Of a stretch of 64,000 nt of DNA, positions 23,569-37,300 are shown one piece after another. Location of the stretch: assembly GCA_030248225.1 (NCBI GenBank), contig JASANE010016153.1, forward strand, positions 48,646 to 112,645, in the 5' to 3' direction. A program made the translations under genes and the position numbers. The stretch is from Trileptium ribeirensis. Its lineage: Eukaryota > Nematoda > Enoplea > Enoplida > Thoracostomopsidae. Numbering within the stretch: the stretch's first letter is position 1; the number at the start of each line of letters is the position of its first letter. The notes below the pieces were generated by a model. It saw nothing but the letters and a program-made list of their open reading frames with translations, had not been told where the DNA came from and did not search any database.

Positions 23569-24014
23569 ATGTACCCAATATGATACTAAGTTCATTTTTC
23601 GATTTCTGGTCGCCTAAATTGCGCATAGGAATGGTGCCCTTTTGATGATATTCTGACCCCCATAGCTCCTTACCGGAACCTCATGTGACCCCCGTAGCGC
23701 CTTACTGGAACCTCGAAGCACAAACTAACCACTGTTCAACGGTTAAAATTATCTTATATGAGTTTAACTTCATATCTTCGATTTCAGGGCCCCTGAGGCT
23801 GATATAGGTGTGGTGCCGTCTGAGGGTACTCTGACCTCTCACAGCTCCGCTCTGGAACCTCGGAGCACGCAACTAACCGTTGCAATGGATTCTGCGGCTC
23901 ATATTACCTTAATTCTAATCCACTTCCTTCCAAATCATAAGAAACTTTCAACTCTTCCTTATCAGAACGTAGTGGGGATTGTGTGTTGCAGGGTGAAATC
24001 TTTTAAATTCCACG
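23569..24014. repeat. Two-copy tandem repeat of about 180 bp
   Basis: The block 23629-23735 (GGTGCCC, CTGACCCCC, ACCTCGAAGCAC, AACTAACCACTG) returns diverged at 23811-23885 (GGTGCCG, CTGACCTCT, ACCTCGGAGCAC, AACTAACCGTTG). A partial third piece is folded inside the first block (GACCCCCGTAGCGCCTTAC). It is non-coding. Confidence 0.6.
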
Positions 24015-24984
24015 CGTGTGTGTGTGTGCGATCGGCCATAATTCGGGAACGACATAAAAGATTTGCATTATCTTGGGGTTGTTCGAATCTGCTGATAAGT
24101 CTTACCATGGGGTTTTCGGGCATGAGAAACTCATTTCCGGTGTTGGTTTTGCTCTGTTACCCATGGTTCCATGGGTACGGGGGTATGGCGCCCTCAAGGT
24201 TCAGACTCATAGAGCAAAATAAAAGTTTTTAGCTTATTTTTTACCCTTCGCGGAAGCAATGTTATTTTTATCTTAACTTTCGAATTTGTTTGTCTGCTTG
24301 GTGTTATTTAATAGTAAAATGATAAATGCCGATGCCTCTTTTGTGTTTTGCGATTAAGGCTCCGGTTCATGGGGTTTGAAGTGTGGCACCCCCGTGGGTC
24401 CTCGACTCGGAATTGGAAAATTTGTTATGACGTACTGGGTGGCTGAAAAGTTTCACTTGAAGGTTTTCGGGCATGGTAAACTCATTGCCGGTGCTGGCTT
24501 TGCCCTGCGACCCATGGTTCCATGGGTGCGCGGGTATGACACCCCATGATTCGGGGTTAGAGGTCAAAACGAGGGTTTTTAGTGCCCTTCACGGAAGCAA
24601 CGTTATTTTTATCTTAACATTAGAGTTTCTTTCTCTGGTTGGTTTTATTTCATAGTAAAATGATAAATTCCGGTGTCTCTTTTTTGTTTTTCGATTAAGT
24701 CTGGTTTTGGAGTGATGGGGTTTAAGATATGGCACCCTCATGATTCCTCATCCCAAAATTTGAAAATTTGTTCTGACGTCTTAGGCGGCTAATAAGTTAC
24801 ACCTGGGGGTTTTGGGGCATGAGAAACTCATTGCCGGTGTTAGTTTTGTTGTAACTTGTGCTGGTATTGTGTGATGTCCACATATAGCATATCGACGAAT
24901 GCTATCGAGAGCTGACGTGATGTGAACGCAAAAAGCGTAGGTGTACCTATGCTTCACTACGTTCTGCAATCTCGATAGAGTTAC
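24015..24984 (+). repeat. Interspersed repeat family E, copy 1 (about 970 bp, internally repeated)
   Basis: Starts near GTGTGTGCGATCGGCCATAA and ends CAATCTCGATAGAGTTAC. It is built from units of about 350 bp; each has a GGCATG..AAACTCATTGCCGGTG..TTGCTCTG block with CCATGGTTCCATGGGT, then a GCGGAAGCAA..TTATTTTTATCTTAAC block. A second copy in the same orientation lies in intron 1 (29851-30868). This copy ends only about 30 bp before the acceptor-like site upstream of the F-box-like start codon. Confidence 0.75.
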
Positions 24985-25002
24985 AAGTATATACCTATTT
25001 CT

Positions 25003-25013
25003 TTTTTTTGTAG
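25003..25013 (+). promoter_or_regulatory. Candidate splice acceptor (5'-UTR intron or trans-splice site) upstream of the F-box-like gene
   Basis: A pyrimidine run CTTTTTTTTGTAG ends at 25013, 33 bases before the ATG at 25047. It has the form of a strong 3' splice site. It could end a 5'-UTR intron or accept a spliced leader if the organism uses one. A tiny upstream ORF (ATG ATA GTG TAG) lies between it and the start. Confidence 0.4.
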
Positions 25014-25046
25014 ATTTGCAATAATATGATAGTGTAGTTCACTGTA

Positions 25047-25377
25047 ATGTTTGCAACGGCAAAACTGTCCAAAAGGGCGAAAGTGGAAGATAGTATACGC
25101 GTTTCTTTGGATACATTAAGTAGCGAAGTACTGTTCATGATTTTTAGTAAGTTGGCATCATTACCGTCGCAAACAATAGCTACTTTCTTTTCGAATCTTA
25201 CATATGATAAAATGCATATGCTTACCTGTTACAAAGCTTATATATTTTTGCAGCACACCGGCCAAGTCTCCTTCTATAGCATTGCTAGCGACAAAAATCG
25301 TAAAAATATTTTTTCATCTGTGGAGATCATAAAATATCACCAGATGAAGGATCTTCACAATGTTTTATTAATCACAA
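25047..25377 (+). CDS. Exon 1 of the F-box/LRR gene
   Basis: ATG at 25047; contains the F-box-like segment (residues 21-36) and ends with LLIT plus one base (phase 1). The donor CAA|GTTCAG is weak, but the CAA|GT context resembles exon 4 (CAA|GTTAGT), and the phase fits exon 2. Another donor or a missed small exon is possible. Confidence 0.65.
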
Positions 25378-28300
25378 GTTCAGTCTATTTAAGCCCTTTC
25401 ATTAGACGCTTGAGCCGTCGGCCACGTCTTCCGAAACAAACTGGGTCCCACAGGGATCAAGGCTCACGCTTTGTGAAATTTGGCCAGCTGTGCATCTGTC
25501 TCTCGCGACCTATATCTCGAGATTGAGGGTTCCCAGCTTACAAAGGGGTCAACCTTACGAAATTAGCTCATCATGCTGGCCTCTCCGCAGGACCAATATT
25601 TAATAGGAGGCTTTGACCAGGGAGAATTTTTCCAAGCTTACCTGGCGGAAAACGTACCCCCTAGATCACCTGAGATGTTTTATAATTAGATTTTGTCCTA
25701 TTTTCCAAGTATATGCACTACTTGTATCGTTATTAACTTCATATTTAATGTTTAGGTACTGAATATATGTATATCTGGATTTTGCATTTCAGTTTACTTA
25801 GGATTTTGTTATAAATAGTCGACATATAAGCAGTAATCAAGCGTTTCTTGTTAGGACGATCATTTTTCGTGAGCCCTAAGAATACCTGGGGGCGCGAGCG
25901 GTTGATTTGGGAAGCAACAAGGTACGTGGGGGCATGACCAGGTGGGATCCACTGAAATCCTGTGGGAGCGCGAAAATCCCGGAGCCCCTTCCCCTTGTTT
26001 GAGGAGACCAGTCATGAGCTACGACTTTGCAGTATATATACATCGCTTTTTGACAGGTGACTTCCGGGGTCGCTATGGGTCCAAATGGGGTATGTCGATC
26101 CGTGTTCACATACTATTTTTGGCTGTTAATACTTTTTTCTTTTGTAGCATGTTATTGCGAGGTGGAAATGTCAAAACATTCATATCTATATTTTAAAGAA
26201 CCCTAAGCACGATAGTATTACCGTCGGAGAGCTGTTGTTGCTCTATCTTATCCTTCCACCTGTAATCCAAACATATGTAATATATATTATACAATGATCA
26301 AGCTCCATACAACCAAGCAAAAGAAAAGATTAACTAACCAATTTGCCGTGTGAAACGTAAGTAGGGCACATAATTTGAGCAGGAATTTTTCATAATAACC
26401 TGCAGGAGTTTGTTAAATCAAAGCCAGGTCGATGCTTGTAGCAGCTATTTTACACATCCAGAAGTCTGTGGGATACGTTTGAATTAAACCGGTCCAACTC
26501 GGTAACAGAGTATGGCTTACGCAGAAGTACTTAGGGTATGCTTGGCTAACATAAATTGCGTCAAGCACCCGCCAGTGCGCTTGCAAACTTGCTAAATCAG
26601 TCTAAATTGAAGAAAACTAACGTTATCTGCAACGCAGCCAGAAACTGCTTTCTTGGCAATGACCTGTATTTATTGAAACTGTGCGAGCAGTATCACAGTT
26701 TGTCTCAGTTATGGCATTCTGATCAGAAAGTTATCATTATCATCTAGCTTACGGGCACTGCTTACACAACGCTAGCCTAAACAGTGTCTGACAACTGATC
26801 AGAAAATTACCTTATATCTAATATTTTCTCTTAGATTTATATAAACCAATAATTTTAAGTTTCCTACAGAAGAACATGCAACAAACGTATGTGTAGTAAA
26901 GGGAGGCGACTGGAGACAGAGCGAAATGTGTATTCTACGCTCCGAGCTTTGTAAGCACATTCGATTTGACGCAGTATACGCAATGGTGTATAGTGGAAGA
27001 CATTTTTTTGCTCTGAATGTCCAAAAACCGACATATTTGATCGATAAATAAACATTATTAGCTTCCTCAGTCTCTTTAAAGTTTCAGAAAGGCAATAATA
27101 CCATCGCAATACATTAAGTTTAATGGAAAAGTTATTTTTAATGCATTTTAAATCCGCTATACCTTCATTTCTTCCCTCATCTGTTTTACTATATATAAAT
27201 TTCGAAGACCAGGTTCCGGTTCCGGATCCGGTTTAAATGAACGGATCCGGTTGCTGGTTCCGGTTCCGGTAAATTTCGGTTCCGGTTATTCCCTGATATA
27301 CAATGATCAAGTTCCAGTACAACAAAGCAAAAAAATTAACTCAACAATTTACCGTGTGAAACGTAAGTAGGGAAATAATTTCGGTGGAAATTTTTCATCT
27401 TAACCTGGAGGAGTTTGTTAACAAAACAAAGCCAGGTCGATGCTTGTAGCAGCTATTTTACACATTCAGAAGTCTGTGGGGTATGTTCGAATTAAACTGT
27501 CCAACTCGGTAACAGAGTATGTATTACGTAGAAGTACTTAGCGTGAGCTTGGCTGACATAAATTGTGTCAAGCACAAGCCAGTGCATTTGTAAACTTTGT
27601 AAATCAGTCTACATTAAAGTAAAGTAACGTTATCAACGACGCAGCCAGAAACTCGTTTCTTGGCAATGACCTGTATTTATTGAAACCGTGCTAGCAGTAT
27701 CACAGTTTGCCTTATTTATAGCATTCTGATTAGAAAGTTATCATCATTATTATCTAACGGATGGGCACTATTTGCACAAGGCTAGCCTAAACTGTGTCTC
27801 TGACCACTGCTCAGAAAATTACCTTGTATTATTTTGTCTCAGAACCATATAAACCAATAATTTCAAGTTTCCTACGGAACACCATGTAACAAACGCATGT
27901 GTAGTAAAGGGAGGCGACTGGAGACAGAGCGAAATTGATTATTCTACGCTCTATGTAAGCATATTTAGCTACAATCACGTTCAATTTGACGCAAGGGTGT
28001 ATATAGTGGAAGGCATTCTTCCAAAAACCGACATATTGATCAAAAAATAAACATTATTAGCTTTCTCAGTCTTTATAACGTTTCAGAAAGGCAATAATGC
28101 CATCGCAATACATTAAGTTTGACGTAAAAGTTATTTTCAATACATTTTAAATCCCCTATACCTTCATTTCTTCCTTCATCTGTTTTACTTTATATATATA
28201 AGTTTGGAAGACAAGGTTCCGGATCCGGTTTAAATGGACGATTCCGGTTGCTGTTTTCAGTTATTCCCTGGTTTTAGGGTCTGCCGACCTATTCTCACAA

Positions 28301-31300
28301 ACACTTTGCCTTCGCGGCATGTTATTGTGTGGTACGAGCGTCAAAACATTTTATCTAGGTTTTCAAACACGCTGAATAGGATGATATTACTGTCGGAGAC
28401 ATTTTATTGCTGTACCATCTTATTACAGGGCTGTGGGTTGTGTCTAGGGTCGGACTATTTTCACACAACACATCTTAAATGGCGCACAACCACTAGTATA
28501 TAAAGCTAACATTCCAAGTTGAAACATCCCTCAAAGGCCATACCTACTTACTCTGATTCTACTCGAATGCGGGATGCTAGTATAATAATTTAGAATTATA
28601 AAGCAAACATTGTAGATTCTTATTATATACTTTTTCACCAATAGTTGCTGTGTGACTTCCGCTAAATCGGTGGTTAAGCTTATTTTTAGTGAACAGTATT
28701 TAATTTTTGTAGATGATACTATTTCACTTTATTGTTAACACTGATTGATTCATGATAAAGTGGATATTGTAGGTATCTGGGGATGTCAGATAGTCGCCAG
28801 AACTCAACTATAAGTAAAAGGCGTGAAATTAACTAAAAATAAGCCAAAAGGCCGCCAATTTTCAAGTTTGGCATATATAGCAGCCGTTTCTAAATACCTT
28901 ATTTCGGGCAAAAACTCAAAGTTTGAGGCATGTAAAGTTGTTTACCAGGAAAATATGCAACGCAAAACGTAATCAAAATTTATATTCAAGACTTGTAGAT
29001 ATAATGTGCGGTTAAAAGTTTTTGTTCAAATTATAACAATTTTCCTCAAAACTTATCGTGTTAGACCTTCAAGTTGTTCTGGATCGCAAGATATTTTATT
29101 TCAAAGTAAATAGATCGTTAAAAACGATCAATAGGATCGACGTAATCAAAAACATGATTTGCTGTATTGTTATAGATGTCACTGAACACATTTTAGATCA
29201 TGGCACTGCAGTTTTTTTTCTTATTTAGCGATTACTAGCCTACATTAAGTTCAAGCTGCAACATCGAAAGTAGAATTCAAAGTCATCGATAATAAAAAAT
29301 CAACCGAAAATTTAAAAAGAAAATACCTCAAAAGAACTCTAGGTTCGAAAATACGAAATTCGTACGTTTGTTCTGAGTTAAAAATTTAAAATGGCGTATA
29401 TGTAATGTAATCATTACAGATCTGTATGTATCTACAAACATTTTGCCTGCAGTGTTGGGTAAGGGAGCTATCCCTCTTTATCTCACAAGACCTCTTGAGA
29501 CACTTCCCTTTCTCCTGATCTCTAAATTTTCGTTTTTGACGACCTCTATTTTGTAGCTAAATTAATACAGTTTCTCAGGTTGGCTTATTTACCAACTTGT
29601 GATATTATTTATAAATATATATACCATATATAAATATATAGATACACGTGTCATTGGCGCCCAAGGTTTGTTGGCTTAGGGGTAGATGCCTAGATGGTAT
29701 CAGCATGGGGTATGTCATGGTGTAACAAAAAATTTTCTCAGGTTTTTCCAATTTTTTTCGCAATTTTCGCCACTAACGCTCTGGCTTCTCTATTCGCAGA
29801 AAATATTGCTATTGGTATAAACCTGGGGCCCACTGGTTAGGAACTGGGGGGCGTGTGTGTTATCGGCCATAAATTAGGAACGACTTAACCGATTTTCATG
29901 ATCTTAAATTCATTCGAGCGGGCAGAGTCGATTTACCGTGTACATTCCCAAGCGTTTTTTGATTTTGGGTTTGGTTTCGCGGTCAGGGGTCAAAATGAGG
30001 GCTTTTACCCCATTTTAGCACCTTTCACGAAAGCAAGGTTATTTTTATCTTCACTTTCGAATTTTTTCTCTGGTTGGTTTTATTTCATAGTATAATAATA
30101 AATGACGATGCCTCTTTTTGTTTTTCGATTAAGGCTACGGTCCTAGACTAATGGGGTTTGAGGTATGGCACTCTTGTGGTTCATTGATCCAAAATCCGAA
30201 AATTTGTTCTGACCTCCTGGGCGGCTGAAAATTTTTACCTGAGGCTACTCAAGCATGTGAAACTCATTGTCGGTATTGGTTTTGCTGTACGACGCGTGAT
30301 TTCATGGGTAAGGGTGTATGGCTCCACTTGGTTCGGGGTCAGAAGTCAAAATGAGGGTTTTTACACCATTTTAGTACCCTTCGCGGAAGCAAGAGTAATT
30401 TTATCTTGTCACTAGAATTTTTTTCTAATTGGTATTATTTCATAGCAAAATGATAAGTGCCGATGCCTTTTTTGTTTTTGTTTTTTGATGTTTGAGGTAT
30501 GGCGTCGCCGTGGTTCCTTGACCCAAACTTTTATTACAATTTGTTCGGGGAAAAGTTTTGCTTGGGGGTTTTCGAGCATGACAAACTCATTCTGTTGTTG
30601 ATTTTGCTCGGCGACCCACGTTTCCTTGGGTACCGGGGTATAGCGTCTCCATATTTCGTCGACCCAAAATTCGTAATGTTATTGTGACGTCCTGGGATAC
30701 TGATAGCTTGTCTTGGAGGGTTGCGGGCATGGGAAACTTATTGCCGGTGTTAGTTTTGCGATATTGTGTGATATCCACATGTAGCATATCAAGAGCTGGT
30801 TGTCTGTGCACCCAAAAAGCGTAGGTGTACCTATGTTTCACTGCGTTCTGCAATCTCGATAGAGTTACTAGAACTTTTAGCGAAAAACGCTAAAATTGTT
30901 AATAAGTGGAACCTGGAACTGTGCAAAGAGTGGTAATTTCCGAATTGTATAATGTTCCTGCAGCCATTTTGATCGGCACAGCGTATCAATGCTTTGTAAA
31001 CAGCGGTATTTAAAATGTAAAGCTGTATGAGCTTGAACTGTGTCTTATTTGCATTTAAAGTGTAGTGTCAAATTCATGATAAGCGTTTCGGGATTACCGA
31101 GAGTAGCTTATAACGCAGACTTGTCAGGTTATTATATTGCATTAACCGCGAATTAATGGTATATGCTTGCCACAAGATATTGATTGTTTCTGGCCTTCAT
31201 CAAAACGTCTTTCCTCGGACAGTGGTCTGTTTCACTTTTAAGATTTAATTAAATTATTGAATGTGTCATCGAAGCAAGCCGATGCTACGGCGTTGGTTCA

Positions 31301-34300
31301 GTACGTTGTTTATTATTTCATATTGCGACCCCCCGGCTTTTTCCGACGCCTTTTGCATGAGACAGGCGCGCCTGACTCGTGCCGCCTGGCAAAATTTTTT
31401 AGTTCCCTGTTAAAACAGCTGCAGTTAATATAGCCTAAAGTTAAATATTCCATTAAATCAAATAAAAACTCTGTTGAAAAGTTGCTTTCCTCGACAGATA
31501 CTTTCTGGGGCCATTTGTCAGTCTTAGCGTTTTTCACTAAAACACTGTGAAACTTTTGAGATTTCAGACCCCCATTTCAACTAAGGCCCTCAACCCATGC
31601 CCGTTTGTTTGCGAAGCAGAGAAGGTGTCCTGGTTCGTGATGCATGGAAAATTTTTTTCAGGAAATAGAGAAGCCAATGTTATTGCGTCAATAATTACAG
31701 AATATTTATAGTATATACATTCATCATGCATAATTACTGCATAATGCATAATCATGCATATTTTACTGTACGGTAATTTTATTTAACAGACTGGTTGATT
31801 TCTTTACGAGACGTCGTCATTCTTCGAAGGGTAAATAGGCGCATTGAAAATGTTGTAACGTTGTTCCTTGCGACACATTTAAGACAAGTCTCTACTGGAA
31901 GTTTTCTTGTGCCACGCAGGAACAAGCTATCCATTTCTCAGCCGCGTTTTGAAGGTATATAACTTGGTTGTGTTACTTTATTTTTAATTAAGTGTTATTT
32001 TGACCAAGGTTTGTTCGAAACGAGATTTCCATGTTTAAGTTCTCATTTACATTGTGGGTTTTAATTTGTGTAATGTCCTATATTGCGTGTGATCGACGTT
32101 TTTGTGTTAGCTGATATAACTTTACTCTGTTGAGATCCAGGATTTCTTTAAGAAACCTTACGTATGATACAGCGGTGGATCCAAGATTTGAGTTCGGGGG
32201 GGGGGCGCCACTTACCTCTGCTTGAATGGAATTCGTATCTCATTTCCGTATTGGTTTATTATTAACTGTTCTTTTGTAAGATGGGTCCGGAGTTTGACCC
32301 ATTATTCGACGATTTTATTAAAGCGACCTAATTGAACGCAGAATTTAGCTGTTGGAAACGGTCATAGAGTACCGTCTCAGAGCTGCCAACAACAGCCTTA
32401 GAATCGTTCAACCAGTGCAACCCTGACTTTTCATCCCAATATCAAGGCTCTGCTACAGGCGCAAGAACTCTACCAATTTTAACTGGGTCACGAAAAGGCA
32501 TTATCATGCATGAAGCGCCTCAAAAAATATCTTCGATGTACAATGGTCCAAGAAAAATTGGTTGCGCAAGCTCTCATGTCAAGAAAAAGCCAAACCTGAT
32601 TTAGACGTGATTGTTCGTTTTGTCATAAATACCCGAAAGACGGACATTGTTCTATGATTGAGATGTCGGTACGAAAAAACTGAATTATATGATTTTTGAA
32701 TTAGCTATCATCGTCTCTGTAATTCATACATAGTTTAATAGGCTAAAAAGCATCAAGCCGGGAGGATTTCACAAAAATAATAGTCTGAAACGGAAAACCC
32801 CAGCTATTTTTTGCCGAGCGGTGAGCGTTCAGCAAAAAATTTTTAACTGGCAAAAATAATATTTTGGCTACGTAACGTGTCACATTTTTTGAAATATTTC
32901 GGGGTAAGGACGGGTGATGGGGCGGCACCTTGTATCCACGCCTGGTATGGTTACTGATGCCTGTGATGCTTGTGTCATTGTGTTCTCTTGCACTGGGGAA
33001 TAAAGTTTTATAGGAGTTGGCTTTGTGTTTAAATTTATGTAAACCTTACTGTCGTGGCTTGCCTTACTGCAATACTTGCCGTATTCAACTTGCGTCACGT
33101 TACACTGTAATAAACATTTTGAACCGTTACGGCGATTGTTCGAACATCATAATTGAAAAAATGTAATTTTTCTAAATTAATGATTCATAATCACAATGTG
33201 TAAAATACGGATCATCTAACACGTTGCATGGACTATTTTCGCCATAAACGTACCTTTTCTTTAATTTTCATGTGCAGTGTTATATGTTTTACGTAATTTC
33301 ATACTGTATTGTATGTTTTATTTTTTAGAGTTTCTTGCTTTCCTGAAAGAGCGTTGTGCAAACGTTGAATCAGTTGAACTAAAAGGAACCATATACATTA
33401 CAAATGAAACCTTGATGGACACTCGCGACAAAAATTTTGATAAACGCTTGGAAAACACAAGGCATCCTGTAGCCGCGATTGAAAAGTATTTTTCTTACCG
33501 ACAGCGACAGCTCTGTCATCCATATACGAGTGCACTAACATCGCTTAGTTTCGACGGAATTTTTGTATCTCATTCTGCATCAAATCGGCTTCCGGGCGAG
33601 TCGGGTAAATTGCATATTTTTGCTCTAACCTACAGTGACTTTATGATGCTGCTGACTATAGTTGCTCACTGATTAGTCTAATAGTGAAAATATGAAACCT
33701 TGGTAATGTTAAATACAACTGTTTTGCCATGTTGACCGGACCGATATCATGATTGTCGAAGATCTTTAGTCACTCTGTGGAGAGCACATGGCATAGTTTT
33801 CGTTAAACAATTATGTGAAGCATACAACAGATGTGCTCATAACAGCTGTTAGTGTATGTGAGTAAACAATCGCCTTTTATATTGCCAGGGAAGATAAAAT
33901 GGATAGAGGACGATTCAACCGGGGCATGGAAAAACTTTAGAAGTTGAGAGTTTTTAATGAAAACGTTAAAATGCTTGAGAACTCAGGAAACGCTGAAAAA
34001 CTTGTCTATTGGAATTAAAAAACAACTTTACCTAGTGTTTTACGCAATATAATAACCTAATTAATTTGTTACTTCATAAATACATTTAGGTAAATAAAAA
34101 GTTTTATCAATTTTTGTGTTAACTGAGATAGTTTTGCAGGGAGAATTAAATCATGCCAGGGAGCATTGATCCAGGTATCACACAGTTTTGCCACGGGGGA
34201 ACCGAAAAATGTCATGGGACCCTTAATTTGGAGAGCCCATGTCTACTTTCTTAGCAGTTGTACATTCGTTGAGACAAGTCGTAAAAATTCTCCACACATT

Positions 34301-37300
34301 TACAGTAAATATAAACACTGTCGTCACACTTTCAAAAACGGGGTTCTCGTGTGTGTTCCTGAGACATTGTTAAATTCAAATGTAATTTACAAGAATAATT
34401 ATAATCATACTGATATAAAGTGACGAAGAATAACATATTGCATAAATAAAATAAATAATCGTTAGGGAAGTCTTTAATCCACCTTATTTTACAGGGCAAT
34501 TTGATGACTTCAAATTTCGTTTTTGTTTTGCAGGTGAAAGATAATTTCACGCACAAAAATTTCATGTTTGGACACCAGCTTGGAGAAATTAAAGTTTTAA
34601 ACGTAACTCTGATTATGACATTTTTGCTTTGCGGGAACCAGAAATGGAATTCGGGTTACTCTTTTCTATTCTTTGCAAAACTAGTAACTCTCAAAACGAG
34701 TGGGAACGGAGTGTGGCTACTCTGCGATTATGTACCGTTTTGTTGTTCCAAATTCAGGTCCCTATGGCCGCTTGAAGTCCTATGATAGCAGTTTTACACA
34801 CGTATTAATTAAGTGATAACGCTAAGGTCATTTTAGACATATAACAAAACAGAACTCTATTTCTTCTTCAAATGACCAAGACAAAAAAAATTAAAATTTA
34901 TAAATCCCAGATTTTTAGAAAAATGTAACTTCAAGAGTGATTTTTACGTCATAAGCTCCCCCCAGATTTGCCTTATTTGACACATGTATAATTAATTTTA
35001 TCGTATTTAGCAACCACGGAAACCTATAGATACTTTCAATTGACCTAAATACATGTATATTGGAAAAGTAATGTATTTTTTCTGTCATAGCTTAGCACAT
35101 TTTGCTCCGGAACCGTTCCGCAGGCTTAAAAACAGCCAGTACGGTGTGAAAATAACGTAACTACTTGCTTAACGGTTTAAATAACCATATAATATCATAG
35201 TTCACATCCCAACAAGCAAAAAACTTGCTTCTTTTATATTACACTTTGGATCATAGCTCAAAAATGGATAACGGCAAATCTGTATCTGGCGATTATGTCT
35301 TGTCTTGATTCTTTTGATGAAAGGTCTGGTTGTGTCCGTTTTTCGCTACGAAGCCTGTCTCGATATATTCGTCGCGAAAGATAGATGCTCGGAATGACAA
35401 ATTTAAAAAAGTGACCCTTTTGGTGTACATTTTGACCCAAAAGACGTGGTCGGTGGGTTTAGGGTCTAATGAAAGGACGCAAATAGTCTCTACTTGTGAT
35501 CAACTAAAAAAATTGTGAAGATCCATACATCTGGTAATGAGTTATTATCTCTACAGACGGACAAAAAATTGCAAAATTATAAGTCGAAACACCGCTCGGC
35601 CCGTTTCAACTATTTCAATTTTTTGCTGAGCCAAACGGTATCTACACTTTACTGTGCGTCGCGGAAGTCTTTAAACTTGCTAAGTAATCTGTACACTTTT
35701 GAAATTGTATATATCTATTAAACTATAACTGTGTTACAGAAGACGAGTTGAATCGATTACTGCGGTCAGCGCTATCAAACATTTTGACGTTGAAGCGCTT
35801 TAGTTTTTGTCGAGATCGACTCCTGTTGGGCGAAGGTATTCTCGGACTCACAGCGTCATCGCATTGTTTGGAGGAAATTCATCTCGACGAGGTAACTTTT
35901 CTATCGCAGCGATTGGCAGAGCTTCTCGTTTGTTATAAACAGGAAAAACAAAGTCAAAACGCGATATCTCAGAAGTGCCCAAATCTACGAATCTTATCGC
36001 TAACAGGACGGAGTGATCTCACTGAAATTCCAGGTGCGTATAACGAAGTAATGTCTAATATATTTTATTTCTTCCGTCTTTGTGACTAATCTTTTACAGT
36101 TTATTTGGTCTAATTTAATGTCAGCCATGCACCTTGAAATGGTTTTACGACAGAATAGCTTAAAACTAATATGGCAAGGGTATTACAAGGCAACAATCAT
36201 AGTGTTCGATTGGCTGCGCCTGGTAATTCTACTGTCACCTCTTCCATTAGAGCCATAATTTGTGCTGTTTTGCAGCAATTTGTTATCCGATGGTGGAGAG
36301 CAGGGTCGACTCTTGGCTTACGATTGTTAGCAAATTGATAAGGCGTTGTTAATTTAAAGGTTAAGGGGATGCATTCCTACTTATGTTATTATTTGCAGAG
36401 GCATGCTAAATTTAGCGTAACGTGTTCTATAATTGGAGTAGGGTCATGCAAGGTAATTCTAATTGGATGTATGATTACGTGGGAGTTTTATCCCTATTAA
36501 TTGAAGTCTGAATGTAGTGAGTGAAACAAGCGAAGCGAAGAATTTTTACTAACCGTACAGTGGTGAAATTTGAGAATGTCCGGTATGGGGTTTTTGGTTG
36601 ACACGCAAAACTTAAGTTTAGCTGTGCTGATTGATTCGCGTAATAGCTCATTTGAAAGCATCTCTATTTTTTCTTTAGTTGGGCGCAAACCCCGATTCCA
36701 ACATTCCCCACTCTAGCGCTTCACGCGAAATAGCGGGCTGAAACGGCGCTCGGATAGGGTCGCGAAGGGGCCCATAAAATCACGTTCTTTATTTTTATCT
36801 TGGCAATAGTAGTGCAACTGCGCTCATTTTTATAGAGCAAGTAAGCCCGTATAAGAATGTCCGATATTGTGGTTTTTATTTTGACACGCATAACTCAACT
36901 TTGGATGGGTTGATTGATTCGCTTATTTGAAAGCTTGAAATATCAATCAATATTTATTCCCATTCGTTGTTCGCAAACTCCACTTCCAACTACTCCTCAC
37001 CCCTCGAAAAAACACGTTCGTTATTTTTTTTGACAATCATAGTTATATTGGGCTCATTTTGTAAAGCAAATAAGTCTGTATATGAATGTACTTTGCTATG
37101 CGGCTCTTTGAATATATACACTAATGAGCAAATTTAAGTGCAGACGCATACTGTAGCAATTTGGTCTGGACGCGGACGGGCGCAATTTCGTCGGAATATT
37201 TAATTGTGGACGGTCGAAATCGCATCTTGACGCGGACGGATGCAAATTCGCCAATCTGTGTCTATTTTTGTGCGCTTACTTTTGTCCACCAATGTAGGAG

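Noticed and set aside
33277..33672. Unspliced 131-codon frame as a separate gene
   Set aside because: The first 17 codons are a pyrimidine tract and acceptor; the frame is exon 2 of the F-box/LRR gene, and its end past 33604 is intronic.
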